This document shows positions 8,026-10,755 of a stretch of DNA of 10,755 nucleotides, piece after piece. The DNA lies in NCBI RefSeq assembly GCF_000003605.2, contig NW_003136847.1, forward strand, positions 66,593-77,347, read 5' to 3'. Position numbers and translations under genes: made by a program. The notes beneath the pieces were generated by a model. That model saw nothing but the letters and a program-made list of their open reading frames with translations. It was not told the origin of the DNA and searched no databases. Numbering within the stretch: the first letter of the stretch is position 1; every line of letters begins with the position of its first letter. The stretch comes from Saccoglossus kowalevskii (lineage: Eukaryota > Hemichordata > Enteropneusta > Harrimaniidae).

Positions 8026-8246
8026 ATGTGGCATGGTGGTCGAGTGAGTTAGTGTTGTGGGTGAAAGAGCTTTGGTCTCATTTAAAGGAGGTACGTAGGT
8101 TCCAAACTTACCATAGATTTTTTTTACCCGAGAAAAAAACTAAAAGTTCCCAATATGAGACTGTTCCTCACATCAGTGTCTACGTAACTAGGTCCCGACA
8201 AGCCCCACGGAGCATATTTCTCGTTATAGGGAAATAAATAAATAAT
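8026..8246 (+). mobile_element. Probable degenerate tRNA-derived SINE
   Basis: The head resembles a Leu/Ser-type tRNA gene with pol III promoter boxes. Box A is like TGGTCGAGTGAG at 8037-8048 and box B is like GGTTCCAAACT at 8098-8108, about 61 bp apart, which fits a tRNA with a long variable arm. The sequence between and after does not fold as a clean tRNA. A body of about 120 bp with a T-run and an A-run follows, and it ends in a simple (aaat)n tail at 8232-8246. This layout of tRNA head, unrelated body and short simple-repeat tail is that of a SINE. I could not name the family, and clear target-site duplications were not seen, so it is probably old. Confidence 0.5.
8232..8246 (+). repeat. 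Short (aaat)n tail
   Basis: About three and a half copies of aaat/aata close the proposed SINE. On its own it would be an unremarkable microsatellite. Confidence 0.7.
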
Positions 8247-8429
8247 TCGACACAAATACTCCAGTTATTTCAGTCCACCTCAACCATATAAATATGATGA
8301 ACTGAAATCACGCCCAGCACCGCAATTATAAGTATTTGTTATCATTCTTTTATAATGTTCGAGCAGCGTCGCTCCTCCAAAATCAAGCTGAAACCCTTTG
8401 CGTCAGCAAAATTTGCCCCTCAAAATATA

Positions 8430-8520
8430 GAAAATGGCGTTTCAGAGGGTCTAGATTTCAAAATTTATAAGAGGGAGCATGCCCCTTGTGCAAAATTACG
8501 TGCCGCGGCCTTTGCTCTCC
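8430..8520. mobile_element. Fragment resembling a dispersed invertebrate repeat
   Basis: The segment containing aatggcgtttcagagggtct, agatttcaaaattt and gagggagcatgcccc resembles, from memory, the end of a common interspersed element in mollusc and other invertebrate genomes, whose copies read roughly like this and continue into a C-rich tract. Here the C-rich tract is decayed. The overlapping plus-strand open frame (8355-8540) has no recognised domain and is probably incidental. The family is not named, and identification needs a repeat library. Confidence 0.3.
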
Positions 8521-10380
8521 ATTCACACCTGGCAATGTGATTAATTGGCAGTTGCACCAAAACCGGCATGTTTTGTTGTCTGGCCAGTCAGGCTGTGTCA
8601 TTGAGCAATTGAGTCAAAATGCAACACTGTAACCCTATCTAAATAAATCGAGTTCACAGTACATCCAGTCCCATTCTGTGAGTTTGTGGAAAACTCTGAA
8701 TGTGTTTGAGCTTCTTTAAAGAATTGTTAGATATTTTATCTAAATAGATGATCTATCGCGAATTGCTGTTGTTGCTTTGTTGTTGTTTGCAGCGAGCATA
8801 GAAGTATATATTCGATTAAATACTGTAAAAGCTTTAATTTTCACTGTAATTTTATTCCACTATTTCGATATTCCTATTCAATGTGTTTTAAACTCACGGG
8901 TTTACCAGGGAGACAATAAGTTGTAAAATTAACACTTGAACATCAATTAAATTAACGGATGTCATTTAAATAGCAGGCACTCTGTGATTGACAAATTTGC
9001 TTCAGTATGAAACCCAAACGCTTAAATGTATTAAAAAATATCTGTACGATAATTTCGTTTGGTTATTTTGCCTACCGAACACTTCCGTGTTTGCTACTAA
9101 AACGTCATTTCTAGTATAATTGTAAATCATACGCTTTAGTATTTTCAAGATATTTTTTTTTTCAGATTAAACAAACTTATTTAAACATTTTCAAGTTCAC
9201 ATTGTCTCTCTACTCGTGAATTATTAGTGTTTTGGAAATAAGTGTCAGAGTAGCGAACATTACACTGTATTTTCATACTCGGAACACACAGTTACTGTCG
9301 ACAAATGGTCATGTACTAAATCGAAATAATTAAATCCCAATATCAGACTTAGTATATATCCTCAAATCCATTAGGAGCAGCAACTGCAAAAATAAACGTC
9401 ACGCAAAGTCGCACGGGAACTGTGACGGATGCGTCCGATCGCTTACGTTTGAACTTGTCCGTTCCATATTCAGCGGGCCCAGGAAGACAGATAAATATCG
9501 TCTATACCGTATTGCATTACGTGGGACATTTTGGTGCGATAAAAGTTTAGTGTATCAGCTGAACACCTGTTTTCGTTATTTCTACAGTTGATACAACATA
9601 TTTTCTTGTCAGCATAGAAGAAATAGTGTTACTCGTACAAGAATTTGACTATAGCTGCACATTATTTACCCTGTTCAAGGTATTTGTATAGCATCTGAAG
9701 TTACCGAAACTAACACGGCTGTTAGAAATGTTTATTATTCGTAAGGGTTCAGTTATCGAGCTACTTTCCGTGATTTTTAACGGAAAAATCTACTAGAATT
9801 TTAAAATGATTGTCAAGCTATACTACTGTCTTTGTGTTTCTCACGTACTTTTACCTGATTTTTCGAGTTCAAAGCACTATACTTGACACCACATACTTTC
9901 ATGTATAAGGTGGATATTCGACAAAATTATCGACAACATAATTAAAACTTTCTTATCTGACAGTAACATCTAGTCTACAATAGCAAAAATGAAACATACA
10001 ATTTAGGCAAGGTCATTGTCGACAAGATTGTTGGCAATCGGCAACACCTGTGTAAATACTATGCTAGGTGGAGAATGGTAAGATGATTCACTAAAATCAC
10101 CGGAGACAAAACGGTTTTCACTGAGATTGTGTGAAAGAAAAACAAACATGAACGTGTATCCCACAGCATAAAAGGAAAAGACTTCGTGCGTGATAAGCAA
10201 TGGAAAAACATGACATGATGCCAGACTTTGGAAACAATTAAAAAACAAACACGATTCGCAAAGATGTTACATTTAGCTTCATTGTTTAATCAATCGTTTC
10301 AAATTTGTAAGGTTGTCATTGAAGTCATTATTGGATCACGATCTTTGTCACATACATAATCACGGTATTTTATTCCTGGG
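8521..10380. other. About 1.9 kb with no supported gene
   Basis: AT-rich, with frequent stops in all frames. The longest open frame (minus, 10003-10248, 81 codons) has a low-complexity hydrophobic start and no known motif or splice context. A good isolated 3' splice-site-like string (T-run followed by cag, about 9150-9165, plus strand) leads into a short frame that soon ends and has no partner exon. I see no tRNA, repeat array or recognisable regulatory site. Confidence 0.5.
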
Positions 10381-10393
10381 CCCCCTAGTTTGG

Positions 10394-10423
10394 GAGTCAC
10401 ATTAACCCCAGCGTACGTGACTC
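10394..10423. repeat. 7-bp inverted repeat with 16-nt spacer
   Basis: gagtcac (10394-10400) and gtgactc (10417-10423) are exact reverse complements. The octamer gtcacatt here (10397-10404) recurs at 10556-10563, next to the twin hairpins, which suggests a shared origin. Confidence 0.5.
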
Positions 10424-10526
10424 GACTCGACGTTTAGAGCCACCGTGACGACGAACATGAGTACGTTACTACTTGTATATGAGATATCTGATGATATTAA
10501 TAATCTTTGATCTCGAAATACAACTT

Positions 10527-10560
10527 GTTAGTTCCCCGCTAACGTGACCTTTTCAGTCAC
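10527..10560. repeat. Two back-to-back hairpins (5-bp stem, 7-nt loop each)
   Basis: gttag (10527-10531) pairs with ctaac (10539-10543), and immediately afterwards gtgac (10544-10548) pairs with gtcac (10556-10560). Each hairpin is 17 nt with a 7-nt loop, and the two abut without a gap. The function is unknown, and chance is possible because the stems are short. Confidence 0.4.
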
Positions 10561-10707
10561 ATTCCCTTTGATTAAACATTCGTTTTATTGAAAGTTGTTT
10601 CATTAAGGTATTTGCCACCTTAGAGGGCATCTGCATCACCTTTGCGGAGATAATCAAACGAGACACAAAAAACACCAACTGGCAAACCTGAAATCAACAC
10701 TTGTTCG

Positions 10708-10755
10708 TAGGGGCGTCGATCATGGGGGGACAGGGGGACACGCCCCCCCCAACTT
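10708..10755. mobile_element. Possible end of a DNA transposon (hAT-like), cut by the window
   Basis: At the right edge the plus strand reads taggggcgtcgatc, then runs of six and five G, then a run of eight C (10743-10750). This GC-run block is unlike everything else in the AT-rich window. A terminal GGGGCGTCG followed by G-rich and C-rich runs resembles, from memory, the terminal inverted repeat region of hAT-type elements common in mollusc genomes. Only one end is visible, so neither the element nor a target duplication can be confirmed. Confidence 0.3.

Noticed and set aside
8037-8108. A functional tRNA gene.
   Set aside because: Only the A- and B-box-like strings fit. No acceptor stem or consistent cloverleaf could be drawn, so a SINE head is the better reading.
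9150-9240. Plus-strand exon following a strong T-run plus cag acceptor-like site.
   Set aside because: The frame closes after about 17 codons, with no domain and no neighbouring exon candidate.
10003-10248. Minus-strand 81-codon open frame with a hydrophobic beginning.
   Set aside because: No family motif, and no stable codon bias or flanking splice signals. It could be a chance open frame.

Overview
The window looks like nuclear DNA of an animal, most likely a lophotrochozoan and probably a mollusc. Evidence for this: spliced exons with GT-AG borders and polypyrimidine tracts, long AT-rich introns and flanks, an F-type-lectin-like domain of a kind that is abundant in mollusc genomes, a long mucin-type Thr/Ser/Pro exon, and fragments that resemble invertebrate mobile elements. 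No prokaryotic or viral gene was seen. The organism is an inference; the splicing and domain evidence is read from the sequence.

The main content is one gene on the minus strand, at least 7.6 kb long and running off the left edge. I reconstruct five coding exons: exon 1 at 7539-7587 (start codon and hydrophobic signal sequence), exon 2 at 5489-5557, exons 3 and 4 at 5139-5357 and 4452-4673 (together one F5/8C / F-type-lectin-like beta-sandwich domain), and exon 5 at 1-4141 (an uninterrupted Thr/Ser/Pro-rich mucin-like exon). All four introns are phase 1, and every junction keeps the frame. The visible product is 1566 residues with no stop reached. It should be a secreted or surface protein: one folded N-terminal recognition-type domain presented on a very long, probably heavily O-glycosylated stalk.

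Within exon 5 the first roughly 200 residues (3530-4141) are non-repetitive. The rest (1 to about 3529) is a tandem array with a 321-bp (107-codon) period. Ten near-full units of 312, 318 or 321 bp are interspersed with two shortened units of 60 and 171 bp. Every spacing is a multiple of three. A two-unit higher-order repeat of about 640 bp points to recent duplication inside the array.

The remaining 3.2 kb (7588-10755) is gene-poor. It holds a probable degenerate tRNA-derived SINE (about 8026-8246), a fragment resembling a dispersed invertebrate repeat (about 8430-8520), a pair of back-to-back small hairpins (10527-10560), and a G/C-run segment at the right edge that resembles a DNA-transposon end. 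No coding gene in this part could be supported.
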